Made by a program: the position numbers and the translations under genes. Below the pieces are notes generated by a model. It searched no databases, had not been told where the DNA came from, and saw only the letters and a program-made list of their open reading frames with translations. This document shows, one piece after another, positions 9,290 through 17,001 of a stretch of 64,000 nt of DNA. How positions within the stretch are numbered: position 1 is the first letter of the stretch; every line of letters begins with the position of its first letter. Source of the DNA: Clostridium bovifaecis. Its GTDB lineage: Bacteria > Bacillota > Clostridia > Clostridiales > Clostridiaceae. Location: positions 121,249 to 185,248 of the forward strand of contig CP046522.1 in NCBI GenBank assembly GCA_009738435.1, written 5' to 3'.

Positions 9290-9931
9290 ATGAAAATATT
9301 CATTGATACAGCAAATGTAGATGAAATAAAAAAGATAAGTCAGTGGGGAATTTTAGATGGAGTTACTACAAATCCCTCTTTAATAGCAAAAGAAGGAAGA
9401 GATGTGAAAGATGTCGTTGAGGAAATATGTTCTATAGTTGATGGACCTATAAGTGCGGAAGTAATAAGCTTAAAGCACGATGAAATGGTGGAAGAAGCAA
9501 GACAACTAGTGAAAATACATAAAAATATAGTAATAAAGATACCGATGTGTGAAGAAGGAATAAAGGCTGTGCATATTTTATCAAAAGAAGGAATAAAGAC
9601 AAATGTAACCTTAATTTTTTCGGCACAGCAGGCACTAATTGCAGCAAAAGCAGGAGCTAGTTTTGTAAGTCCTTTTGCAGGAAGACTTGATGATATAGGA
9701 ACAGACGGTATAGACATAATAGCAGATATAGCTCAAGTTTTCGACATATATGGCATAGAAACAGAGATAATTGCAGCTAGCATAAGGCATCCGATGCATG
9801 TTCTTAACGCAGCTAAAGTTGGATCTCATATAGCTACGGTACCATATAAGGTATTGATGCAAATGCTAAATCATCCACTTACTGATAGAGGAATAGAACA
9901 GTTTTTACAAGATTATAATAAATCTAAATAA
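9290..9931 (+). CDS. Transaldolase / fructose-6-phosphate aldolase family protein
   Basis: A 213-residue short transaldolase (MipB/TalC type), a TIM-barrel class I aldolase forming a Schiff base. [15 protein letters not shown] opens the protein, the catalytic lysine is in NIVIKIPM, and [12 protein letters not shown] and [12 protein letters not shown] are family motifs. Most clostridial members act as transaldolase in the pentose phosphate pathway, so this is more likely than fructose-6-phosphate aldolase. The second ATG (9290) is chosen because AAAGGAG lies eight bases upstream; the ATG at 9284 nearly touches that site. Confidence 0.92.
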   Translation: MKIFIDTANVDEIKKISQWGILDGVTTNPSLIAKEGRDVKDVVEEICSIVDGPISAEVISLKHDEMVEEARQLVKIHKNIVIKIPMCEEGIKAVHILSKEGIKTNVTLIFSAQQALIAAKAGASFVSPFAGRLDDIGTDGIDIIADIAQVFDIYGIETEIIAASIRHPMHVLNAAKVGSHIATVPYKVLMQMLNHPLTDRGIEQFLQDYNKSK

Positions 9932-9934
9932 TAT

Positions 9935-9967
9935 AAAAATCCGCATGCCGAAGCATGTGGATTTTTA
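9935..9967 (+). terminator. Terminator of the transaldolase gene
   Basis: Hairpin ATCCGCATGC/GCATGTGGAT with a T run right after the stop codon. Confidence 0.9.
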
Positions 9968-10101
9968 TATTATAAGTAAAAAATCTGTTTGTAAACATTT
10001 TCTGTTGATGTTATACTATATAATTATAGCTAATATGCTGTATTTACTATAATTTTAATGTGCAATAACAAAGGAGGAATAAAAGTTTTATTTAGATCTA
10101 G

Positions 10102-10320
10102 GAATTATGTTTATTTATAGAATTTTATGGTAAGAATTTAATACATATAGAACAAATCGAAAATCATAACCTACATAAAGAGACAATAGTAGTGAAAAAA
10201 CTACAGAATTATATAAAAAATGAAATATTGCAAGAAAAACTTTTCGAATTGTTCCACATAGAATCAACAATTTATCCACAGGAACATGTGTACAATGTGG
10301 ATAAAATTATTAAGGTGTAA
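10102..10320 (+). pseudogene. Possible decayed or frameshifted small gene, unknown family
   Basis: A 72-codon open frame without a normal start but with protein-like composition, including KKLQNYIKNEILQEKLFELF and ending VYNVDKIIKV. An orphan strong ribosome site (AAAGGAGG, 10070-10078) lies about 30 bases upstream and feeds a different short frame (FYLDLGIMFIYR), so one missing or extra base would join them. In an AT-rich genome an open frame of this length is uncommon by chance, but no family was recognised. Two DnaA-box-like matches (10272, 10296) fall inside it. Confidence 0.35.
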
Positions 10321-10386
10321 ATCTAAGTCTAAATAAAATCAGTAAAGGAATGGATAATACGACTTATCCACAAAAAGTGTGTATAA
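10272..10386. other. Group of four DnaA-box-like 9-mers
   Basis: Matches to TTATNCACA are at 10272-10280 (+), 10296-10304 (-), 10364-10372 (+) and 10378-10386 (-). The first two lie in a possible coding frame (codons for TIYPQ and NVDK), so they may be fortuitous. The last two are non-coding, about 270 bases before the DUF1836 gene. Confidence 0.45.
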
Positions 10387-10652
10387 GTTGTACATAAGTG
10401 TTGATAACTGCTAAGATTTTTTACAGAATTGAAAATATGCAAGTTATGTTTCAGAAAGGGTTATAATTTTTATTACAGAATTTCATTGTCGAAATAAAAT
10501 ATACTGATGTTAGATAAGAGATAAAGTTGTAATGCAGTTATAAATACCGTATAATTATTATACTAGTATAAATAACTTATTCAGAAAATCATTGAATTTT
10601 ACTAATTTAAATTATAAATGTTTGGATATATAAGGATATGGAGGTAATTTAG

Positions 10653-11249
10653 GTGAGAAGCGGTAAAACAATCATAGATAAAATAGATAAGATCGCAAAG
10701 GAAATATCAAAAAATAGTCTAGTTCCATATGAAGATTTGCCTCAATACGATTTATTTTTATCTCAAGTTATAGATTATTTAAATGACAGATTTGAAGAAG
10801 AACAATACACTAATAACATAGTTCAAAATTATATAAAAAATGAAGTAATATCAAAGCCAGAGGATGGTAAAAAACGTGGGTACACTAAGCTTCACTTGGT
10901 ACAGTTAGTTCTTTTAAGCTATATGAGACCTATTTTAACTACGGAAGAAATTAAAAAGGTATTTGCACTTGCTTTCAACGAGATAAATGATAGAAGCGAT
11001 GATATCATTTCCTGGGAAAAAGCCTACAAAGTTTTTGATAGAATTCAAGGAGATAGTTTTAATAATTTTTTAAATGTAGAATTCTTTAATGAAGAGAGAC
11101 TTCAACAGTTTGTTGAGGAAAGTGACCTAAATGAGGAAGAAGAGGAAAGAATATTAGTATTCCTTACAGTAATGAGCTTAATAGCTCAAGCTAGTGCTAT
11201 TAAGAAGCTAGCAAAGAAAATTATAGATGAATACGGAGAAAAACAGTAA
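10653..11249 (+). CDS. DUF1836 domain protein
   Basis: A 198-residue cytoplasmic protein of the DUF1836 family, common in Firmicutes and thought to be a MerR-like helix-turn-helix regulator. The region from YTNNIVQNYIKNEVISKP to GYTKLHLVQLVLLSYMR fits the winged-helix recognition part. The GTG start at 10653 follows GGAGGT. The C-terminus is acidic (SDLNEEEEERILVF). It is followed by a small YvrJ-type gene. Target genes are unknown. Confidence 0.8.
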   Translation: MRSGKTIIDKIDKIAKEISKNSLVPYEDLPQYDLFLSQVIDYLNDRFEEEQYTNNIVQNYIKNEVISKPEDGKKRGYTKLHLVQLVLLSYMRPILTTEEIKKVFALAFNEINDRSDDIISWEKAYKVFDRIQGDSFNNFLNVEFFNEERLQQFVEESDLNEEEEERILVFLTVMSLIAQASAIKKLAKKIIDEYGEKQ

Positions 11250-11304
11250 AGTATATAATTTAAGTTCTTATGCATATCTAATCTATGAGAGGTAGGTGAT
11301 ATGC

Positions 11305-11448
11305 ATGGAAGCTTTAATAGAATTGGTGGGTAATGTAGGATTTCCTATTGCAGTATCTATTTATTTATTAGTAAGAATAGAAAGCAAGATAGAAAGTCTT
11401 ACTATTAGTATCAATACTTTAGCTAATGTACTAAATAAAAAATCATAA
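11305..11448 (+). CDS. YvrJ-family small membrane protein
   Basis: A 47-residue protein too short for ordinary gene finding. MEALIELVGNVGFPIAVSIY is one hydrophobic segment, then LLVRIESKIESLT and a short helix; this matches the YvrJ family (holin-like, single membrane segment). GGTAGGTG lies six bases before the ATG. YvrJ genes often lie with DUF1659 and DUF2922 genes; here those two are 10 kb away (21.1-21.6 kb). Role unknown. Confidence 0.85.
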   Translation: MEALIELVGNVGFPIAVSIYLLVRIESKIESLTISINTLANVLNKKS

Positions 11449-11457
11449 AAAGAGGGC

Positions 11458-11580
11458 TAGAAAATGCAAACTAGAAGAGGTTAGGGAAGTTAGAGATTAA
11501 GGAAACCAAGTTAGAGTTTGTAAAGATTATGAAGTAGTAGAGTATAATAGTAAGCAAAAAGAGAAGAGTTCTAAGTTATA
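11458..11580. repeat. GTTAGAG-rich intergenic tract
   Basis: Irregular run built of GTTAG/GTTAGAG/GATTAAG words (GGTTAGGGAAGTTAGAG and similar) downstream of the YvrJ gene. The same word set recurs in other gaps of this window (20.9, 21.6, 26.0, 42.6 and 47.8 kb). Confidence 0.6.
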
Positions 11581-11712
11581 ACTTTTTAACTTATTTCCAA
11601 CAGCCTGATTTTGGATTGTTTTAACTAATATGTAACTTGTAGTTAATACTTTGTTAATAATGTACTGATATAATTATATATAAATAATTCAATATCCCCT
11701 TTATAATAAATT

Positions 11713-11745
11713 AAGTGCTAGAATCCTGCTAGCACTTTTTATTTT
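11713..11745 (+). terminator. Terminator-like hairpin upstream of argF
   Basis: Hairpin AGTGCTAG/CTAGCACT followed by TTTTTATTTTT, 180 bases before argF. It may end the upstream transcript or be part of an argF attenuator; nothing shows which. Confidence 0.75.
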
Positions 11746-11923
11746 TGAAAATTTATAGGAGTCAGGATATAATAAAAAGCTAATAAAGATATTTTTATCT
11801 AAAGTATTGAGAAAATATTGACAATGAAATCCGAAGAGCTTACCATTGAATTACAAAGGTAGTATGGTGCAAATATGCTTTGAGAATATGCACATAGTTA
11901 AGCCATAAAGAGGGGGATATAAG

Positions 11924-12916
11924 GTGATTGATTTAAAGGGAAGAAGCTTATTAACGCTAATGGATTACACGAAAGAAGAAATTAGCTGGCTACTAGAGTT
12001 AGCGGCGCAGCTGAAAAAGGATAAGCTTGAGGGGACGGAATGGGAAAGGCTTGGAGGGAAAAATGTAGTCTTAATATTTGAAAAAGATTCAACTAGAACA
12101 AGATGTGCATTTGAAGTAGCAGCTTATGATCAAGGAGCTCATGTTACATATTTAGGACCTGTAGGTTCCCAGATGGGAAAAAAAGAATCTATTAAGGATA
12201 CGGCAAGGGTTCTTGGAAGAATGTATGATGGAATTGAGTATAGAGGCTATGGGCAACAAGTGGTTGAAGACTTATCAAGGTATTCAGGAGTGCCTGTTTG
12301 GAATGGACTTACAGATGATGATCATCCAACCCAGGTTCTAGCAGACTTTTTAACTATAAAAGAACACGTTAATAAACCCCTAGAGGAGATTTCTTTGGTA
12401 TATATAGGAGACGGAAGAAATAATGTAGCAAACGCTCTAATGATAGGAGCAGCAAAGATGGGTATGGACTTTAGGATAGTTTCCCCAGAAAGATTATTCC
12501 CTAAAGAAGAATTAGTTACTAGATGTAAAGAGGTGGCTAAGGAGTCTGGTGGAAAAATAACAATCACTTCTGATATAGACAATGGAGTAAGAGGGGCAGA
12601 TATATTATACACAGATGTCTGGGTTTCTATGGGAGAAGCGGAAGAAGTATGGAAACAAAGACTGGAAATATTAAGGCCTTATAAAATAGATATGGACGTT
12701 ATAAAGAAAGCAAATAATAAAAGAGTTAAATTTATGCACTGTCTACCAGCATTTCATGATTTAGATACTACTATAGGTAGAGAGATTTATGAAAAGTATG
12801 GACTTGAAGATCTAGAAGTTACAGATGAGGTTTTTGAAAGCGAGCATTCTATAGTTTTTGACGAAGCAGAGAATAGGATGCATACAATAAAAGCAATTAT
12901 GGTAGCTACATTATAA
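11924..12916 (+). CDS. argF: Ornithine carbamoyltransferase
   Basis: A 330-residue OTCase joining carbamoyl phosphate and ornithine to citrulline, or the reverse in arginine fermentation. The carbamoyl-phosphate motif [13 protein letters not shown] is near residue 54, [11 protein letters not shown] near 133, DVWVSMGE near 230, and the ornithine-site HCLPAFHD near 273. No other arginine or arc genes are adjacent, so the biosynthetic (argF) or catabolic (arcB) role cannot be decided; length and motifs fit both. The GTG start follows AGAGGGGG. Confidence 0.94.
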   Translation: MIDLKGRSLLTLMDYTKEEISWLLELAAQLKKDKLEGTEWERLGGKNVVLIFEKDSTRTRCAFEVAAYDQGAHVTYLGPVGSQMGKKESIKDTARVLGRMYDGIEYRGYGQQVVEDLSRYSGVPVWNGLTDDDHPTQVLADFLTIKEHVNKPLEEISLVYIGDGRNNVANALMIGAAKMGMDFRIVSPERLFPKEELVTRCKEVAKESGGKITITSDIDNGVRGADILYTDVWVSMGEAEEVWKQRLEILRPYKIDMDVIKKANNKRVKFMHCLPAFHDLDTTIGREIYEKYGLEDLEVTDEVFESEHSIVFDEAENRMHTIKAIMVATL

Positions 12917-12939
12917 AAAGTTGATTCAAGCTATGGCAT

Positions 12940-13077
12940 ATGAATAAAGTATTAGCATATACTTTGATAGGACTTATACCTAAGAGCGAGCTTGCTAATA
13001 AGATAATATCTTCAGCAGAAAAGCTAAACCTACTTTCAAATAAGTTAAAAGAGATGGTTGGTAGATTTAAAATATAA
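12940..13077 (+). pseudogene. Chemoreceptor remnant
   Basis: A 45-codon frame. Its end (AEKLNLLSNKLKEMVGRFKI) is the usual C-terminal tail of methyl-accepting chemotaxis proteins, and its start (VLAYTLIGLIPKSELANKI) resembles the end of an extracellular Cache sensor domain. The signalling helices between are gone, so this looks like a large internal deletion. It sits 24 bases after argF and is unlikely to work. Confidence 0.65.
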
Positions 13078-13106
13078 CCTCTATTTTAGAAAATAGGGCT
13101 AAGATA

Positions 13107-13141
13107 TAAAAAAGTGAAGGAATATAACCTTCACTTTTTTA
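13107..13141 (+). terminator. Terminator after argF and the chemoreceptor remnant
   Basis: Hairpin AAAAGTGAAGG/CCTTCACTTTT with T tract; its A tract lets it serve the minus-strand gene as well. Confidence 0.88.
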
Positions 13142-13287
13142 TTAGAGCAAATCTTCTTTATCTCTTTTACCTAGGGACTCAAAAGCAGCTCTTGCGCTCT
13201 CTTCTTGACCGTGTTTTATATTTACTTTTTTAAAGTGTCCATCTTCTTTTTGTTATTTTGAGTTTTACGCATCTTGTTTTGTGACAT
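13142..13287 (-). pseudogene. Small clostridial conserved protein, frame interrupted in an A run
   Basis: Starts MSQNKMRKTQNNK and, after a shift, continues KEDGHFKKVNIKHGQEES then ARAAFESLGKRDKEDLL. Adding one A to the A5 run (13247-13251 on the plus strand, as T5) restores a single 48-residue frame. The sequence resembles short clostridial proteins annotated as the CPC_1213 family (from memory, not checked). It is hydrophilic, with no membrane segment. The break matches the homopolymer indel pattern of this window, so the living gene may be intact. Confidence 0.55.
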
Positions 13288-13322
13288 AATGCTTAATAAT
13301 CTCCTTTTTAGATTAAGTTATA

Positions 13323-13454
13323 TTATATATCTCTTTCAGTATTTCCTTTAACTCCTTTTGACTTATGTTTCCTCATTTCGTCCTCATGGATAATACCGGG
13401 CTTAGAAGTTCTTTTATCTATAGCCTTACTATCCTTAGCCTTTGAATTGCCCAC
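13323..13454 (-). CDS. Small hydrophilic protein, 43 residues
   Basis: GTG start behind AAGGAGTGAATT, sequence MGNSKAKDSKAIDKRTSKPG, IIHEDEMRKHKSKG and VKGNTERDI. It is basic and without hydrophobic segments, like several small clostridial spore-associated or unknown proteins. It is followed 36 bases later by the interrupted small gene in the same direction, so the pair may be one operon. No family assigned. Confidence 0.55.
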   Translation of the reverse strand: MGNSKAKDSKAIDKRTSKPGIIHEDEMRKHKSKGVKGNTERDI

Positions 13455-13602
13455 TTTAATTCACTCCTTAATACTAGGTATGTAGCTTCTCTAATAGAAT
13501 AACCCAGTTTAGAGAAAATATGCACAAAAATATTTAGAAGTGAGTTGAAATTTTTAAAGCACAGGTCTAATATATAGCTAATGACTAAGGAGGTTGATAA
13601 AT

Positions 13603-13962
13603 ATGAAAATCGCAATGCCAAAAGATGGAGAAGTGCTAGATCAACACTTTGGAAAAAGCAGAAGTTTTGCTATTGTAGCTTTAGAAGGAAACGAGATTGT
13701 GAATACTAAAGAAGTTTCTACAGAAAGCCTACAGCATAATCATGGAGGACTTGCTAATATGCTTGAAAATGAAGGAGTTTCTCTAGTTATTACTGGAGGT
13801 ATAGGAGCAGGGGCTTATAAGTCTCTGGAAGAAAAAGGATTTAAAGTTATAAGAGGTGTTTCAGGAAAAATTGGAGATGTAATCAATGAATATTTAAAAG
13901 GTGCTTTGCAAGACAAGGAAGTTACATGCAGCCATGACCATGGAGAGCATCACCACTATTAA
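13603..13962 (+). CDS. NifB/NifX-type Fe-Mo cofactor-binding domain protein
   Basis: A 119-residue protein of the dinitrogenase iron-molybdenum cofactor biosynthesis family. It opens MKIAMPKDGEVLDQHFGKS and has VSLVITGGIGAGAYKSLEEKG, both typical of stand-alone NifX-like proteins. The C-terminus is histidine-rich (CSHDHGEHHHY), suggesting metal binding. No nif genes are near, so a role in nitrogen fixation is not implied; orphan members are common in clostridia. ATG at 13603 follows AAGGAGG; the frame's upstream TTG overlaps that site. Confidence 0.88.
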   Translation: MKIAMPKDGEVLDQHFGKSRSFAIVALEGNEIVNTKEVSTESLQHNHGGLANMLENEGVSLVITGGIGAGAYKSLEEKGFKVIRGVSGKIGDVINEYLKGALQDKEVTCSHDHGEHHHY

Positions 13963-14006
13963 AAAAGAACTGCTCAAGTAAATTAGATCCAAAATACTAG
14001 ACAAAA

Positions 14007-14150
14007 TTAAATTAAGCAATCAAAGAGGATTGAATTCTGTAACTTACAGGACTCAGTCCTTTTAGTTTTGCCTTGACTTATCAGCTCCAAAGACATGCGA
14101 CGATATCCAGTGAGCCCCTTGTTTTCTTCGAACAAAGAGTGAATGATATA
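14007..14150 (-). pseudogene. IS3-family transposase (OrfB) fragment
   Basis: In one minus-strand frame the sequence reads SLFEENKGLTGYRRMSLEL and ISQGKTK, matching the FxENKGRYGYRR region of IS3/IS150 OrfB integrases. Only about 25 residues are convincing; no ends, no DDE residues and no target duplication were seen. An old insertion remnant. Confidence 0.55.
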
Positions 14151-14153
14151 AAA

Positions 14154-14630
14154 TTAATCAGTCTCTTTAGTTTCTTTAAAAAACCATTGATTATACTTTA
14201 CTGACATATAGAATGAAGCAAAGAATGTAATCCAAGTTATATACCAATTCCAGTGCAGATATGTGAGAATGTCTGTGTATCTTTCTTCAACTATCTCAGC
14301 AATGGTTAAGGAAATGCAATAATAAAAATAATACATGAACTTATTAAAAGTATTTTTGTTTTTAGGATAGTTAACTACAAATATGGCACATATTGCAGGA
14401 TAAAGAAAAAATTCAAATATAAAGCTTGCTTTATTAGCATAGGGGAAAAGCCTAACTGGATATTCAATTAGTTTAAATTCTGCAACAATTAAGCCTGTTG
14501 ACCAAGTAATTATAAGCTTAAATAAATAAGCTATATGTGCTTCACGAATCCTACCTTTAGGAATAAATCGAAATAACAAAAAAATTGTTAAAGCAATTTG
14601 AAAAATGTAGATTATATATTCCTTGCTCAA
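14154..14630 (-). CDS. CBO0543-family membrane protein
   Basis: A 158-residue integral membrane protein with about five hydrophobic segments. The pattern RLFPYANKASFIFEFFLYPAI and the late WNWYITWITFF fit the clostridial/bacillar CBO0543 family of unknown function. It is read alone, opposite to the symporter gene. The start is ATG at 14630; a weak GGAGGTATCG lies upstream. No function is proposed. Confidence 0.8.
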   Translation of the reverse strand: MSKEYIIYIFQIALTIFLLFRFIPKGRIREAHIAYLFKLIITWSTGLIVAEFKLIEYPVRLFPYANKASFIFEFFLYPAICAIFVVNYPKNKNTFNKFMYYFYYCISLTIAEIVEERYTDILTYLHWNWYITWITFFASFYMSVKYNQWFFKETKETD

Positions 14631-14974
14631 AACGATACCTCCGATTGATTACTCATTTAATATAATAAAAGTATGCTAAAGTTAAGCATTGCTATATTGT
14701 AAATTAATTATACCTACATGATCTAAATATCTTCTATCAAATTATTGACGGATTTTACATAGTTAAAACAATGTTTAATAAAAGTTAGTAGAAATATAAT
14801 CGTAAAACTAATTAAAATAATTATAGTTGAAACTAAGTATAAGAAGAGTTGTTTGAAAGTGATAGATAAGCTTCAATGAAAGCAAGTTTACATTAATTAA
14901 CATTGCTAAGTAGGTGCATTTTCTGATAAAATTTTTTAGATAATTATAAAAATTAAATTATAAAGGGGGATATT
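14631..14974. other. Intergenic region between divergent genes
   Basis: About 340 AT-rich bases carrying the promoters of the CBO0543-type and symporter genes. No riboswitch or repeat was recognised. Confidence 0.5.
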
Positions 14975-16405
14975 ATGCTGGACTTTTTACAGAAGATAAT
15001 TTCAGTACTCAACACAGCACTTTGGTCTTACGTACTTATTGCATTACTTATTATTCTTGGACTTTATTTCACTATAAAATCTAGATTTGTGCAGTTTAAA
15101 TTCTTTGGTGAAATGTTTAGGCTTCTTGGAGAAGGAGCGAGTAAATCTATTTCTTCTGAAGGAAGAGAGCAAAAGGGTGTTTCTTCTTTTCAAGCGTTTT
15201 GTATCAGTACAGCTTCAAGAGTTGGAACAGGTAATCTTGCTGGTGTAGCTATAGCTATATCTATGGGAGGACCTGGGGCTGTATTTTGGATGTGGGTAAT
15301 AGCTTTAATAGGTGGAGGGTCAAGCTTTGTTGAAAGTACTCTAGCTCAAATATACAAGGTTAAAGATGAACATGGATATAGGGGAGGCCCTGCTTATTAC
15401 ATGGAAAAGGCCTTAAATAAAAGATGGCTTGGAGTTCTATTTTCAGTATTAATAACTATATCATTTGGACTAGTGTTTAATTCTGTACAAGCTAATACTA
15501 TTTCCTTTGCTTTTGAAGAAGCTTTTGGAGTGAACAGGCTTATAGTCGGATTAGTTGTAACAGCACTTACAGCAATGATAATCTTTGGAGGGATCAAAAG
15601 AATTGCAAAGGTAGCTGAAATGATTGTTCCAGTTATGGCTATAGGATATATAGCAGTTGCTTTATTTGTAGTATTTAAAAATATTACACATGTTCCAGCA
15701 GTATTTTCTCTTATTATAGAGAATGCCTTTGGAATAAAAGAGGCTGTAGGCGGTGGAGTTGGTGCAGCTATTATGATGGGAATTAAAAGAGGATTATTCT
15801 CAAATGAGGCAGGAATGGGAAGTGCACCAAATGCTGCAGCGACAGCTGATGTAACTCATCCTGTAAAACAAGGACTTATTCAAACTTTAGGAGTATTTAC
15901 TGATACTATTCTGATTTGTAGCTGCACAGCCTTTATAGTACTTCTATCAGGAGTTTATACTAATACAAAATTAGAAGGTATACAACTTACACAAAAAGCT
16001 TTAAGCTCTCAAGTAGGAGCGTGGGGTAATACATTTATAGCTATATGTATTTTCCTTTTTGCATTTAGTTCTATAGTTGGAAACTACTATTATGGAGAAA
16101 CAAATATAGAATTTATTAAGGCAAATAAATTATGGTTATTAGCATACAGAGCAGCAGTAATAGGAATGGTTATATTCGGTTCTGTGGCTAAAATTCAAAT
16201 TGTTTGGGACATGGCTGACTTATTTATGGGAATAATGGCTATCATCAATTTAATTGCAATATCAAGGCTTTCTAAAATAGCATTTGCAGCGCTGCAGGAT
16301 TACAGCAGACAGAAGAAAGCAGGAAAAAATCCTGTGTTTAGCGTAGATGATATTGGCGGGCTTGAAAATGCTGAATGTTGGGAGAAGAAAAAGAAAATAG
16401 CGTAA
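14975..16405 (+). CDS. Alanine/glycine:cation symporter (AGCS family)
   Basis: A 476-residue membrane transporter that imports alanine or glycine with sodium or protons. About eleven membrane segments are visible. Family motifs are QAFCISTASRVGTGNLAGVA near residue 73, GGPAYYMEKAL near 137 and KRGLFSNEAGMGSAPNAAA near 272. AAAGGGGG stands before the ATG. It is followed by the M-box leader and is probably its own transcription unit. The exact amino acid is not decidable. Confidence 0.93.
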   Translation: MLDFLQKIISVLNTALWSYVLIALLIILGLYFTIKSRFVQFKFFGEMFRLLGEGASKSISSEGREQKGVSSFQAFCISTASRVGTGNLAGVAIAISMGGPGAVFWMWVIALIGGGSSFVESTLAQIYKVKDEHGYRGGPAYYMEKALNKRWLGVLFSVLITISFGLVFNSVQANTISFAFEEAFGVNRLIVGLVVTALTAMIIFGGIKRIAKVAEMIVPVMAIGYIAVALFVVFKNITHVPAVFSLIIENAFGIKEAVGGGVGAAIMMGIKRGLFSNEAGMGSAPNAAATADVTHPVKQGLIQTLGVFTDTILICSCTAFIVLLSGVYTNTKLEGIQLTQKALSSQVGAWGNTFIAICIFLFAFSSIVGNYYYGETNIEFIKANKLWLLAYRAAVIGMVIFGSVAKIQIVWDMADLFMGIMAIINLIAISRLSKIAFAALQDYSRQKKAGKNPVFSVDDIGGLENAECWEKKKKIA

Positions 16406-16504
16406 TAATATTTTCAAACTTGTAATCACTAGTAAGTAATTTCTAATGTCATTATCTAAAGTACAGAAATGATTGACATATATTAGATAAGGGCATATGA
16501 TAGA

Positions 16505-16718
16505 GTAAATGAATAAAACCTCGGTAGGTGAGGTTACTACAAGGATACGGGTTGCTGCCGTAAAAGGATGGAAACATTCTGAACTGGTTAGCAGATTTCG
16601 CCGAACAAAGAAGGCGTAATCCAATGCAACAACATTGCCTTGCAGAGCCAAAACTTGAACGAGAAAGTATTGTTTATAATGCCTTCGTCATGTTTAAGTT
16701 TGACGAAGGCTTTTATTA
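16505..16718 (+). promoter_or_regulatory. M-box (ykoK) magnesium riboswitch with terminator
   Basis: Conserved M-box blocks are present in order: CTCGGTAGGTGAGG (16520 region), GGATACGGGTTGCTGCCG, GGATGGAAACATTCTGAAC in the middle domain, AATCCAATGCAACA and TTGCAGAGCC. A strong intrinsic terminator follows at 16681-16718: GCCTTCGTCA/TGACGAAGGC then T-rich. M-box RNA folds with Mg2+ and stops transcription of magnesium uptake genes; mgtE lies 284 bases after the terminator, fitting this use. Confidence 0.92.
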
Positions 16719-16735
16719 TTTTGGAGGTGAGGAGA

Positions 16736-16840
16736 ATGGAAGAAGGTAGTAGTGCGAGTAGTAAGGATAAAAGTATTTTATACGTACAAACAAATAGTAA
16801 GACGATACCTTTGTTTTCCATTCTTCTAGAAAATGATTAA
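16736..16840 (+). CDS. 34-codon small ORF between M-box and mgtE
   Basis: ATG at 16736 is preceded by a strong GGAGGTGAGGAG. It encodes 34 residues: MEEGSSASSKDKSILYVQTN followed by SKTIPLFSILLEND. It is the first ORF after the riboswitch terminator, so it is expressed only when the riboswitch permits. It has no clear membrane helix and no known family. It could be a leader peptide tuning mgtE, a small Mg2+-stress protein, or a chance ORF; the strong ribosome site is the main support. Confidence 0.5.
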   Translation: MEEGSSASSKDKSILYVQTNSKTIPLFSILLEND

Positions 16841-17001
16841 ATTAAGGTAATTCATCTTACGATGTTACTCGTATAAAATAATTTTTCTCTTTACTATTCT
16901 TAATTAATCTTACGCTAGGCCAAATAATATTAAGGCTTATATAAGCAATTAATAATATACCTTAATTTATGACGGCTGTTGTCTAGACAGGAGGAGTTAA
17001 G

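Noticed and set aside
9340..9717. Long minus-strand frames opposite the transaldolase, mgtE, DUF5667 and other genes
   Set aside because: They lie wholly within well-supported genes, have no ribosome sites and give composition expected from the complement of the real frame.
10272..10304. DnaA boxes before the DUF1836 gene as a second array
   Set aside because: Two of the four words lie inside a possible coding frame and the group lacks the modular order seen at 22907-23242, so it was kept only as a weak feature.
16460..16651. Minus-strand frames over the M-box and the symporter end
   Set aside because: They overlap a structured RNA and a real gene and have no family resemblance.
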